Origin: Phytophthora sp. 'mugwort' | Lineage: Eukaryota; Oomycota; Peronosporomycetes; Peronosporales; Peronosporaceae | DNA: 64,000 nucleotides | NCBI GenBank assembly: GCA_033558025.1 | Contig: JAUCEF010000005.1 | Coordinates: forward strand, 6,138,001 to 6,202,000 | Direction: 5' to 3' | In this document: positions 58,001 to 64,000 of the stretch, piece by piece | Position numbering within the stretch: the stretch's first letter is position 1 | Layout of the letters: each line of letters opens with the position of its first letter | The notes under the pieces: model-generated | Databases searched by the model: none | What the model saw: the letters and a program-made list of their open reading frames with translations, nothing else | Told to the model about the DNA's origin: nothing | Position numbers and translations under genes: made by a program

Positions 58001-60365
58001 TGTTGGAGCGCCGTTCTCGGATGCCGGCGCCTTCACCGCGCAACAATATCATAGTGCGGACTTTGATCGGCGATACTTTGCCAAAGGTGCTGCTTATGTT
58101 TTCCACCTTGAGTCACAAGAGCAACGGATTATGCTGCGTACAAGTAATCCGCTTACAAGTGGCACGTTTCGTTTAGCAGCAACTCGTCGCGACATTACTG
58201 GTATCACACGCGCAATTAGCTACAGCGCCACGGCTGTAGAAGTCAAGGCAGCACTGGAAGGAACTAACGGTCAAGACGGTGACGGATCGACCATCGAGGC
58301 GTTAGGATTCAGATTGCTTGAGGTTGGACGAACAGGAGCAATCGATCAGGGCTTCACTTGGAGTGTGACCTTCATCGGAGAAATCGTGGCGGTGCCACTG
58401 ATGACGGCTTCATGGTTGGGCTATGGGTGCCAGACGTGCAAGGCCTTCAGCAGCTCATTCGTCCCTGACCCAACTCGCCAGATACTGATTTCTGAGGTCG
58501 TTGCGATCGGGAGCGGCTGGAAGCAGCAAGCTCGGGTGACGGCCCCGGATGGCAACCCTGGAGATCAATTCGGTATCAGTGTTGGCCTTAGCGGGGAGCA
58601 GGCGATCGTGGGTGCCGCAGGTTCGAGCGCCTTAACCACTACGACGTGGGATTTCGAGACAGGAGACTTAACGGGTTGGCAGACGACGGGGACAGCGTTT
58701 GATCAGCAACCTACCTACGGCGATAATAGTTATGGACGCATCAACAACTATCGACCAAGCTCGTTTGTAGGCGCATCAGCATCTGGTCAGCGCGCTAACC
58801 ACGAAGGTCGCTACTGGGTGGGCACCTTTGAGGCTCGTCCTGGAGCAGGAAAGGCAGCGACTGCAGCACAGGTGGCAGCTCAGATGTGTGCCTTCGCCAA
58901 TGACGAGTTGTGTCGTGCACCAAACTACAAGTTACCAAGCGCTAGTGCCTCTACGGGCACTACTCAAGGAGACGGTCCACAGGGCACGCTCACATCTCTA
59001 CCATTTACAATCGAGGGACAGTGGATGTCATTCCGCGTCGGGGGAGGGTGCGATATTCGGCTTGTCTTTGTGGAGCTCTTGATAGACGGCCAACCTGCAG
59101 CAGTTCCAGAATCGGTGGCTGCTGAACAGACTGCAGTCGAAGTCATCGCGGACGGGTCCACTACCACCACATTAATCAACGGCGTCCGACCAGTGACCGC
59201 TACCTCAAAGCTTCGAGCCACAGGTCGATGTCGGGAGACTATGCAAGAAGTCACGTGGGATTTAAGTGCTTTCCAGAATCGTACGGCACAGATACGAGCT
59301 GTGGATGCATCAAGCAATCCCGTTTGGGGCCACATTAACTTTGACGATGTGCGGTTTTCGTGGGGAGCGACGCGCATAGCGCAAACGTCAACATCAAAGG
59401 CTGGGGCTGCTTACACGTTCCGACGTCGTGCGCCAGGAGTGCAATTCCCCACTGCCAAGTGCGAGGGCATGAAGCGATGGACGTGCGAGTGGGAATTCCA
59501 GGCACGTTTAGCTGCCAGTGATAAGCGCAGTGAAGACTCTTTCGGGTCCAGCGTGGCGGTTGATGACGTCTTAGGTGTGGCAGTCGTCGCTGCTCCTGGC
59601 CAGCGCGGTGTAGACGCCAATAACACGATCGACCATGTGCTGACTGATGGTCTTGACGTGAACAAGGAAGGACTCCGAGCGATGGAGGAGGTGGGAAGTC
59701 TTTACGTATTCCGACGTTCGGATGAAGTACGTGATGGTGCTGGGGTGTTGTTGCGCACGCCTAAATGGACCCCCAAAGAGGTTTTGAAGCTGCAATATCC
59801 GCAGAAGCAACGCCAATCTCACTTTGGAGCTGCATTGGATCTGGACGGCAGCGATTTACTAGTAGGGGCGCCAGGTTTCTCCGTGTCTCCGGTATTACCA
59901 CAGTCTGGCCGCGCATTTGCCTACGATTTGGCTGTGGCAGGCGTCAAGTTCACGAATCCGTGGTTTTCATGCATCGAGGGCAATGCCGATGGTCTCGTGG
60001 GATTAACATTGTCACGCTCGGCAGCGACTAGCAACTTGACTCGACCACTTACCATCGGATACGCCACTGAAGATCGCTCTGCTATTGGGGTGGATGCTTT
60101 CAAGTTTGCAGCTTGTATGAAAGTGCCATCAACGCAGCGTAAAGACTGTGGAGATTATCAATTGATGGCAGGCGAGGTGACATTTGCTGCTGGAGAGACG
60201 TCCAAGTTAGTGACGATCCCCATCATGGAGGACACGTGTCTCGAGCAATGGGAAAAACATTTTGTCGTGCGATTGCATGTTCCTGGTGGGGAACCTTTGC
60301 TGGGTGAGGACTTTATTGCTCGGGTGCGGATAGATGACGACGATTTTAGCAGCGAGCCATGTTGA
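49029..60365 (+). CDS. Giant secreted modular protein (Ig-like, FG-GAP, Calx-beta)
   Basis: An 11.3-kb ORF without introns encodes 3,778 residues. The start has a signal peptide (basic MTRCRRSQ, then AVMIVVVCLLVLKASA). Residues about 30-413 hold three and a half repeats of about 100-120 residues (LTDDSGNIL, VVDKGGNLV, LLDAGGNIL, LLDSGGNVV). Residues about 420-1480 hold eight Ig-like repeats of about 135 residues, most marked by IVIDTSAP and SLNGGTI. From about 1545 at least 13 FG-GAP-like motifs occur (FGTSVAIDG...VVGAPG), mixed with a recurring unnamed module. Calx-beta-like domains lie near residues 2565-2770 and 3635-3774, and a jelly-roll-like region (FETGDLTGWQTTGTAFD) near 3210-3450. 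No membrane anchor or GPI signal is seen at the end (DDDDFSSEPC). It may be a cell-surface or matrix adhesin. Function is inferred from modules only. Confidence 0.85.
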   Translation: MTRCRRSQCTYAVMIVVVCLLVLKASAKQLTVLVQPLTSSAGEPLSVQPVLALTDDSGNILTTENSGTVTVSIGNNPSRFAVVYPLGSAFAFENGIARCTGLYINEANVGFTLVFSSYYHGVRAETSSFDVAVGLKYRLAILADISTAYGGTPFLPQPTAGVVDKGGNLVTETTEGSVRIEIEVNPAGGLLQPAALLNVSIVGGIARFRGVFIDVAGSPYKLRYTTDLALAGGSTVVTNPFTLAAGVCNRLELTSTPGESKGGTAFLTQPVLRLLDAGGNILEADSLSKIRVSIAANPSSGTLTPADEHTVRVQKGVATFRSLKLDKAGNGYSLRFSLYTKDEGKNKWTKSDISQVSKTFDVLTGPPVSLLLQRNLSDGVLDGQPNEVQPIVALLDSGGNVVSSLETGTVTASLVSSASVSSSIVIDTSAAPLLTVVNVRALINSTYPMPYGVGARVSIQVTFSDEVSLKGAPSLELASSINNAGPNGKAVAVAATTMWSSIYVFEYDVVVTDNTLALEYTSTTALSLNGGTIVDRNGKTPILTLPNLGTADSLAGTSAVIIDTTAPAITSVTCVTPGDGEYGTGQQINVRVQFSQPVSVYGSPLLPVALTTVGGTGGTRNAVFSSGNNTNILVFVYTIQSGDAATKLDVTANINVNGGFIKHFSQRPTTDAIVTMATVPVKLSSATNIVIDTSIPTIDAMVGVTSGTSNGIYAPGDEIKIFITFTKPVTVTGYPRLFLETGPIKRPAGYTTGSGSKVLTFVYRVSAGDTAGSGFLNYRDDQALSLNGGTITRSLIGSVGITGASAVITLTAATLAGKALANNAQFILDGLPPTVTMISVSSAPSTTVTRSDEVVIGISFSALVTVDTTKGTPALQMAVGEYNRQAVYKSGSGSQSLLFSYIVSLGDRAPDGVNYRSRSALVLNGATIRRTSMAPTLDAYLTLPDPPSLSPQIIVDRALAFVTTITDMAADVTTGTYGTKQVITLSLTFSDEVALSGITPPALKINTGTVVPYASGSSTRTLLFFHIVNDEEATSGLDKFDDNAVVCSAPDCQIINYNALSADLSLAGISLAPANIVIDTSAPQVLSVYAVTTAPTVNGGAFVVGDVIEIVIRMDLDVFIEPPPSAYPEKAPVLLLNTVSGGKPVLCNGYANNDRQLLLFKYIVERGDVATELRYIDQSALTLNSGQSSIKRFSTTPTTDAVLTLPLPASLGVVIKVNGNMVPTVLSVSSPTVNGLYRCGDQIALSVSFSQHVIVKGAPFLWLDMGAVARKALYSTGSGTTVLTFIYTVEEGDYSVDMEYVDHHSLDSTTPVSDTIPTAILHQSANPTTVANVNLPYPFTQGSLSYNKNLEVNGRKPSIVSTRFVSGDGHYKVSETVVMEVTFSSCVVIDRGSLGVQGPTPRLRFQPSPVSPLSTSAATTITRYGVYVSGSPGTVLRFEYLIKTGDTALTLDYADTTALELNGGRILTCTASANVAPTQSVDLHLNPPGGRLLGGTVKPIIFGRASFTDLVVDRLGFEYRVKFSAQYDQTMLETSAEFDVLSSAVYGLRSSPYASGDQLGASVDVDGDTLVLGGPGASQPVAAVQIVTALGDAETYINEIQVVQTSAKQQPAVQILTSTAAPGEIIGGFFYLKLGFIGPTRRLAYNADPTQMSVALEMDLGFGLETISVSREPNTFCACSNGYVWHITFLYVEGPLDALTVVNSQLIGRLASIGDGRGGLTAVISVPSTLLGGTMTLQLGNLITRNIKCNVDEAELTTILTQDLHLNIWSVSRSLSSPMNTYAWSITFTASDSLYNVPQLLPQGVLLTGYGAGLTVRTEREGQGRLSGFFRLRFRTEVFPSDETDDIPVGASNREIEVALEKLVSVNDVTVHRSTAMNIYGGYSWTITFIQVNTKNDYGPVVDTSGNLPALVPVITKLKGTNARIVVRVGGYEPSSLTADSSGPNAGLPGGEAGMVAVFTRGNNDWKQQGGTIGGHDTRGGDLFGSSVSLQSNTLLVGAPAAAIFGEFEKQSLLCNADGGYLRILFNGKASNPVAFDATMQELQSAIATVMSVDYGEVQIDTSFTTLCAGVEIGLILRAGDHGDDSGNIADLVVDSSALTKGAGVGSAQVHEYSAGTFRSDGLSAKGLQCGAAYIFSRDSKLNTWSEYSKFAPPAAQIVDVREYGAAVALSDPFAVVGAPGTFDEEGRVFVYQFNGVDKWLLFQTLSAAPNVITRGDRFGESVAISGTVTTTIVVGAPGYASDSGAVFVFDLVGGSFQGRQMLMQVVSEMEPGDRFGNALDLDMISTYTLVVGAHRHTYRSDGVVDAVESGLVLVFVRRSSNDILFVLQHVLYGSDTRARDRFGTSVAVAKDTIIVGAHELYEGKRTIRKAVQAITASAVETATTNFIQGGSFILSFLRSNAGEDPTKATTIKRVETRAIAYDISSSGLQAILETDFELTNVLVRRDGPSASQGYTWYVTFAGSSGNIPLLEVDNTEIKGGEITVEWVTRLAPVLRGNAYVFTRDINGKWTEQASFFPRAKQYFAWFGSAVAIHKRTAIIGAPNLDTYVSGTNSGGAFVSDLGIMSLRFSTKSFSVLEGDSLDVTVQRCSRLGGFCAVDVSAAPQLYIEYDTGDAFSDRQAASTYVAVIPHIGPYRKLSSLDAAGKRGSSSVFFAKEVMGQEPFPQVGNGRWLGSDSVGTANGRNQFYGSSERRSLWVDATFDYAGTSDYSSSSGELYFDGVDDLTHTFTVQTTSDYVIENPDETVMMRLSLPGIWPSVTGDLWSTLTIKDNGDGGSGARSYLSHLNPEPRMAQAQSDFSSSVSIFNAGNVAVVGAPLEKSKTGVKCGAVHFFVRRSGFWERDATVFPSDCASEMMFGTSVAIDGSLGPVRAIVGAPGADAAYLYLYRRDGLTPAARWLEETRLDEPTVATNDINHNYAGSNAVTIFGDIAVVGASGLERVYVYHRGVNALWTLVSTLRASDRVPYQILERTVDQDYAFGHALDMDKRTIIVGAPFSDAGAFTAQQYHSADFDRRYFAKGAAYVFHLESQEQRIMLRTSNPLTSGTFRLAATRRDITGITRAISYSATAVEVKAALEGTNGQDGDGSTIEALGFRLLEVGRTGAIDQGFTWSVTFIGEIVAVPLMTASWLGYGCQTCKAFSSSFVPDPTRQILISEVVAIGSGWKQQARVTAPDGNPGDQFGISVGLSGEQAIVGAAGSSALTTTTWDFETGDLTGWQTTGTAFDQQPTYGDNSYGRINNYRPSSFVGASASGQRANHEGRYWVGTFEARPGAGKAATAAQVAAQMCAFANDELCRAPNYKLPSASASTGTTQGDGPQGTLTSLPFTIEGQWMSFRVGGGCDIRLVFVELLIDGQPAAVPESVAAEQTAVEVIADGSTTTTLINGVRPVTATSKLRATGRCRETMQEVTWDLSAFQNRTAQIRAVDASSNPVWGHINFDDVRFSWGATRIAQTSTSKAGAAYTFRRRAPGVQFPTAKCEGMKRWTCEWEFQARLAASDKRSEDSFGSSVAVDDVLGVAVVAAPGQRGVDANNTIDHVLTDGLDVNKEGLRAMEEVGSLYVFRRSDEVRDGAGVLLRTPKWTPKEVLKLQYPQKQRQSHFGAALDLDGSDLLVGAPGFSVSPVLPQSGRAFAYDLAVAGVKFTNPWFSCIEGNADGLVGLTLSRSAATSNLTRPLTIGYATEDRSAIGVDAFKFAACMKVPSTQRKDCGDYQLMAGEVTFAAGETSKLVTIPIMEDTCLEQWEKHFVVRLHVPGGEPLLGEDFIARVRIDDDDFSSEPC

Positions 60366-60636
60366 CGGAATAAACTGTCAGAAGTTAAGAGGAAAATGGC
60401 ACGATTTTGACTTGAAGCGTAGCCACTCTGTCTCATGGCCTTATGGTCTCCGCGAACCGGAAAATGTGGAGTCATCGAAAGCCAGTGCAGCTTTTCGGTC
60501 CAGACGAGCAGAGAGAATCGTATGGCTTGCTTAGGGGGGGATAAAGCCGTCCGCGTTTCTTTTTTCATTTTTCAGTTCGAGATCACCCGCCCCGTCGATC
60601 AGTGAAAGCAAGAACCACCTCAAAAGCTTTGCCATC

Positions 60637-60981
60637 ATGGGCTCGCAGTGCTCTAAGGCGACTGCAACGGACGTCGCATTGAAACTGAGTGACGAACCAG
60701 AAAAGGAACTCGGACCGGTCAATCTGAGCACGAGACTGAAGACGAGTTTATCCATCGGCACTCGCCATTGGACGCCTCTCAAGAAGTTTTCCAATTGTTT
60801 TTCAAGTGTAGAGGCTGTGAAGTGGATGCTCGAGCACAAGCAGGCGAGAGACAAGAATGAAGCCGTGCGCAAATGTCAGACTCTGCTTAATCAAGGCCTC
60901 ATCGAGCAGGCGGACGGACCTGCCACGTTTGAGTATGACGCCAAACGGTTCTATCGCTTCAAGTCGGCGGAATTCTGTTGA
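60637..60981 (+). CDS. Small N-acylated DEP-domain protein
   Basis: This is a 114-residue protein with one DEP domain filling residues about 45-112 (FSSVEAVKWMLEHKQARDKN, then TFEYDAKRFYRF). The first residues, MGSQCSKA, fit the N-myristoylation consensus (Gly2, Ser6) with a neighbouring Cys5 for palmitoylation, so the protein should sit on the inner face of a membrane. DEP domains bind membranes or GPCR-linked partners. The domain is clearly related to the one in the gene at 62466: the same EAVxWML, EAVRKxQxLL and FEYxxKRFYRF positions recur. The pair probably arose by local duplication. The ATG at 60637 is chosen because it creates the acylation motif. Confidence 0.85.
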   Translation: MGSQCSKATATDVALKLSDEPEKELGPVNLSTRLKTSLSIGTRHWTPLKKFSNCFSSVEAVKWMLEHKQARDKNEAVRKCQTLLNQGLIEQADGPATFEYDAKRFYRFKSAEFC

Positions 60982-61539
60982 ATCCCCTTGTCGTTACTTG
61001 TAGTCTTATCCTTTTAAACACGAGTTACTATGCACCACATGAGAGTGCTTGAGATCGCCGTGACTCGACGTAGTTGCGTCCTTGTTGAAGTTGTTGTGAT
61101 CGTGCCGTCGCCCTTTGGGTGGGACTATTGGGTGGGACCCTTTGGTGGGACTATTGAGCAAGCGTTGATGGCCAAAAGGGTGGAAGTGGACGTCTCAACG
61201 CTGTATCGGATACAGTGCTTTATCCTCGTTCAAAAGTGCCTTTGGACACGTGCCTGACACGTCGACAATGAGTCGCTGCGGGAGGAGACTTAAACGCGCT
61301 GATGACGATGTAGAGGAGCTTTGGTCAGTGAACCAGCCGTCTTGCTGCCACCTACGAGTAACACTGGGAGCCAGATGATGTTATGTAATAATATGACGTA
61401 GATCGGATACTCCAACACCCACAACGCAAGAACTAGTTTAAACTATCGATGGCTGGAGAAAAATGGCTAAAACTCGAGTGCCAATGGATAGACTCACGGT
61501 TGCCGTAAAAACTGCCGCGGGTCTTCCGACTCGATGCCG
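60982..61539. other. Intergenic region with a G-quadruplex-type motif
   Basis: Four GGG runs with loops of 1, 6 and 1 bases occur at 61117-61136 inside an imperfect 25-27-bp tandem duplication (61111-61156). A 75-codon ORF across it has no recognisable features. Nothing else was seen. Confidence 0.45.
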
Positions 61540-62076
61540 GCGCATCTAGCCACTGGTCGTCGAAGCAGCAATGCCAGATTGCTGCTCATATGAAACATGA
61601 ACATGGCTGCGCTCGCCCGCGAGATCTGCCTGGGATCTCATAATAAAGTCGCCAGCGAATGCCGTCCAGCATTGAGTTAATGGGAATGTAGCGAAACGGC
61701 TTTTCGGCGGCGTTGAAGCGCTGGAGCCACACGTAAAAGTGCCCGTCTGGACTGGTGGAAAGTGGCAAGCGCTACGTTGCGGTCCACGTTGAAGCCGCCG
61801 GGCTCGTCTCTCTCCGGTACAGAGCTCGCCGGCAAAAATGGACCTCGAGAGAGCATGAGGCAACCCGACGCGGTCTTTGCGGTCACTTACTAGCCTATCC
61901 ATCAAATGCCACGTCAATGGCAAACGAAACTTAAAATTCTTGGTGGCAAAAGCGACATGCCCGTTACTGGGTCCCACTTTTTCATTTGTAAAGTGACAAA
62001 ATGGTGGCAAATTGGCAGCCGCGGCAGCGGACCCTTTTTGGCGGTCATTGCATCTCGGATCCCGCGTTGACGCCAA
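61540..62076 (-). pseudogene. Broken gene of unknown family
   Basis: Minus-strand frames fit one decayed protein. 62076 onward reads FCHFTNEKVGPSNGHVAFAT and FKFRLPLTWHLMDRLVSD. The next frame gives RDEPGGFNVDRNVALATFH, and another gives TSPDGHFYVWLQRFNAAEKP and FRYIPINSMLDGIRWRLYYE. The joints at about 61815 and 61750 need single-base shifts. I do not recognise the family; it may be a repeat-derived protein. It lies between two DEP-domain genes on the opposite strand. Confidence 0.4.
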
Positions 62077-62465
62077 GTGAGCTTTCTGTGTTTCGGTTAC
62101 CTAATGGGTCACAAACGAGTCGGTTCAGAAGAGCCAGTCGTCATAGTGAAGGCAAGTAGACGCTCCCTACGCTGCTGTTTAGGCACACATCTCCGCCGCG
62201 CACATGTTAAGGAGCCCTAACAACCGGACGCGATGCAACTGGACGGCCAGGCCAGCTCTTCCGCGATCGCCACACTCTTCTCTTTGCAGCTCACGGCACA
62301 GAGACCAGCGTCCGTCGATTGTCGCGCCTCGGCCAAACTCGCTCGTTTTTCGTTTGTTTGCGGGCGTTGCATTTCCACTTCGGGGACGGGATACACTCAG
62401 TCGGTTGGAGACACAAACTTTTCACCTAGCCTTTTTGGTTCTCTCAACCACCAACGGCTACGTAC

Positions 62466-64000
62466 ATGCCTGCCATGCAATTCTCCATGCCCACGGCCGT
62501 GGAGCGTGTACCCGAGTCCTCGGCGGCTAACGGAGACCAAGAGCAAGAGCAGGAGGAGGCGCTACTGCGACTGGCCGCGCGTATGAAGCAGAACGTGGCC
62601 ACGGGCGACCGCCGTCGCCACATTTTCAAGAAGTACAGGGATTGCTTTACTGGTATGGAGGCTGTCGACTGGATGCTCGAGCAAATGGAGGCCAAGAGCG
62701 TGGCGGAAGCCGTACGTAAAGGCCAAGGTCTGCTGTCGCACCAATACATTGAGAAGGTGGAGAAGGAGACCAAGTTTGAGTATAACAAGAAACGTTTCTA
62801 CCGTTTCACGGCCACGACGCCCGAATTCGTGCAGGCCGTTGAACGCCCACTTCCCAGTGCCACGCTGGATCTGCCGCTCAGTGCCGCGGCCCGACGACGC
62901 GCACTCGCGGCGTTAATCGGCGGCTTCGTGGCTGACGCGGCCTCCACATCGCTCAACGGCGTCTCGCACCCGGAGAAGACGATCCCCAACCTGTTGCGTC
63001 TGGACTTTGACCCGGCCTTCTGCGGACTATATGATACGGCGGATGGCAGCGACAAGAAGGGAAGTCGAACGAGGATGGAGTCGTCCACGGGCTTTGAAGC
63101 CCGCATATTGCTGCAGTGCATAGCGAGACGAGGACACATCCACGGCTCGCAACTGGCTAAAGACGCCTACTGGGGCTTCAAGAATGACCACCGACTACTC
63201 AGTGCATCGTCCAGAGCATTCATCAAACGCGTGCACTCGGGCAAAGGCTGGCCACACTGCGCTGTCAAGTGCCGATCCATCGACGTGTTGTCACTGATCC
63301 CCATTGTGGTGGCGCTTTATGCCGGGACAAACCAACTGTTTACAAAGGTGGACGAACTGGTCAAGGTCTTCTACGTTGGTACCCGTGTTCGTGATGCGGC
63401 TCTAGTGGCTGCCTTTGTTCTAGAGCAGGTGATTCTTGGAGCATCTGTGCTGCAGGCCATGCGCATGAGCATCCGCACTGAACGACTAAGTGTCAAGCAA
63501 CGTAAGGTCATCTTTAAGGCCTTCACCAAGTCGCAGCTTCCGAGTTACGAGGCTATTCAGAAGTTCGGCAATCGCGGGTCACTTCCTGGCGGTTTCCATG
63601 CCGTGCTACAGCCGCTTTTCGTGCTAAATGACTACCCAACAGCCGTTCGTGAGAACATCATCGGTGGTGGACGTACTTGCCGTCGTGCCATGTTTATCGG
63701 TGCTTGTTTTGCTGCTCAGGATGGGTTGGAGGCGATCCCTGAAGGATGGATCCAGAAGACGCAGTACTTTGACTTTATCGAGGCAGATGCAAGCTCTTTG
63801 GTTGGCCGGCGGGAGGTTCAGGGCTCGTTCACCGAGGAAGACGAGGACGATCGACTTGCCGCGTACGTCGACTACGTGCCGAGATCGTCCATGTCGTCGT
63901 CTCGTCAAATCGAGCGTCCCGACTCGTCTCGCCGTAGCAGTAACAACCTCGCCGCGTCTTCTTCGAATATCAATGGTGAAGCAGCGGACATTCCGTCTGA
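62466..64000 (+). CDS. DEP domain fused to J1-crystallin/ADP-ribosylglycohydrolase-like domain (partial)
   Basis: The ATG at 62466 opens a frame that runs off the window end after 511 codons. Residues about 50-115 are a DEP domain (CFTGMEAVDWMLEQMEAKSV, then FEYNKKRFYRFT). From about 135 the sequence follows the ADP-ribosylglycohydrolase fold: ALIGGFVADAASTSLNG at its start, YVGTRVRDAALVAAFVLEQV in the middle, and IIGGGRTCRRAMFIGACFAA with GLEAIPEGW near residue 400. Active hydrolases have Asp residues in the last motif (GGDxDT). Here it is GGGRTC, as in J1-crystallin-like members, so ADP-ribose hydrolysis may be lost. A Ser-rich tail follows. The first ATG after an in-frame stop was taken. 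An intron or a longer 3' end beyond 64000 cannot be judged. Confidence 0.8.
   Translation, partial: MPAMQFSMPTAVERVPESSAANGDQEQEQEEALLRLAARMKQNVATGDRRRHIFKKYRDCFTGMEAVDWMLEQMEAKSVAEAVRKGQGLLSHQYIEKVEKETKFEYNKKRFYRFTATTPEFVQAVERPLPSATLDLPLSAAARRRALAALIGGFVADAASTSLNGVSHPEKTIPNLLRLDFDPAFCGLYDTADGSDKKGSRTRMESSTGFEARILLQCIARRGHIHGSQLAKDAYWGFKNDHRLLSASSRAFIKRVHSGKGWPHCAVKCRSIDVLSLIPIVVALYAGTNQLFTKVDELVKVFYVGTRVRDAALVAAFVLEQVILGASVLQAMRMSIRTERLSVKQRKVIFKAFTKSQLPSYEAIQKFGNRGSLPGGFHAVLQPLFVLNDYPTAVRENIIGGGRTCRRAMFIGACFAAQDGLEAIPEGWIQKTQYFDFIEADASSLVGRREVQGSFTEEDEDDRLAAYVDYVPRSSMSSSRQIERPDSSRRSSNNLAASSSNINGEAADIPS

Noticed and set aside
61030..61257. 75-codon plus-strand ORF
   Set aside because: It runs through the G-rich tandem duplication and has no domain, codon signal or neighbour that supports it.
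1..64000. CRISPR arrays, rRNA, tRNA genes
   Set aside because: I scanned for regular spaced repeats and for tRNA T-loop sequence and saw none that held up. The tandem arrays found are intragenic or LTR-type.

Overview
The window looks like nuclear DNA of an oomycete, most likely Phytophthora or a close relative. Housekeeping genes are compact, GC-rich and mostly have no or few introns. The introns that occur are short (about 54-125 bp) with GTACGT, GTGAGT or GTAAGT-type donors. Intergenic gaps are often only 100-200 bp, and the gene islands are separated by decayed Ty3/gypsy and Ty1/copia retrotransposons of the sort that fill oomycete genomes. The species is inferred, not shown.

Layout. 1-9,800: a broken SANT/coiled-coil-like gene remnant, then a complete but decayed gypsy element on the minus strand (E1, LTRs at 1889-2229 and 9460-9791). 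E1 carries a long antisense ORF between integrase and 3' LTR, itself split by a younger solo LTR with a perfect 5-bp target duplication. 9,900-21,800: a gene island with trpG-type glutamine amidotransferase, a bZIP factor, a PRPP synthetase with an N-terminal extension, an EST1/SMG7-like protein with a Regnase-type NYN nuclease domain, an RS-rich protein and an RCC1-BTB protein. 22,244-39,500: a nested retroelement block. It holds a chromodomain gypsy element (E2) with an 897-bp 5' LTR, again an antisense ORF downstream of integrase, and extreme enrichment of GGATCC. This abuts a truncated copia element (minus strand) that contains an inverted solo copy of the E2 LTR. 39,500-41,830: repeat debris, a PIF/Harbinger transposase remnant and a ladder of inverted repeats ending in a 47-nt perfect palindrome.

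41,846-64,000 is a second gene island: a TPR glycosyltransferase, a TMEM115-like Golgi membrane protein, a gamma-tubulin complex protein of the GCP2 type, an intronless gene for a secreted 3,778-residue protein built from Ig-like, FG-GAP, Calx-beta and unnamed modules, a small doubly acylated DEP protein, and a DEP domain fused to a J1-crystallin/ADP-ribosylglycohydrolase-like domain that runs off the window end. The genes do not form one pathway. Several neighbours share short divergent promoters (bZIP/PRPS; SMG7-like/RS protein) or converge tail to tail. The most unusual items are the antisense ORFs in two unrelated gypsy families, the GGATCC saturation of E2, the giant modular protein, the DEP/ADP-ribosylhydrolase-like fusion and the palindrome.
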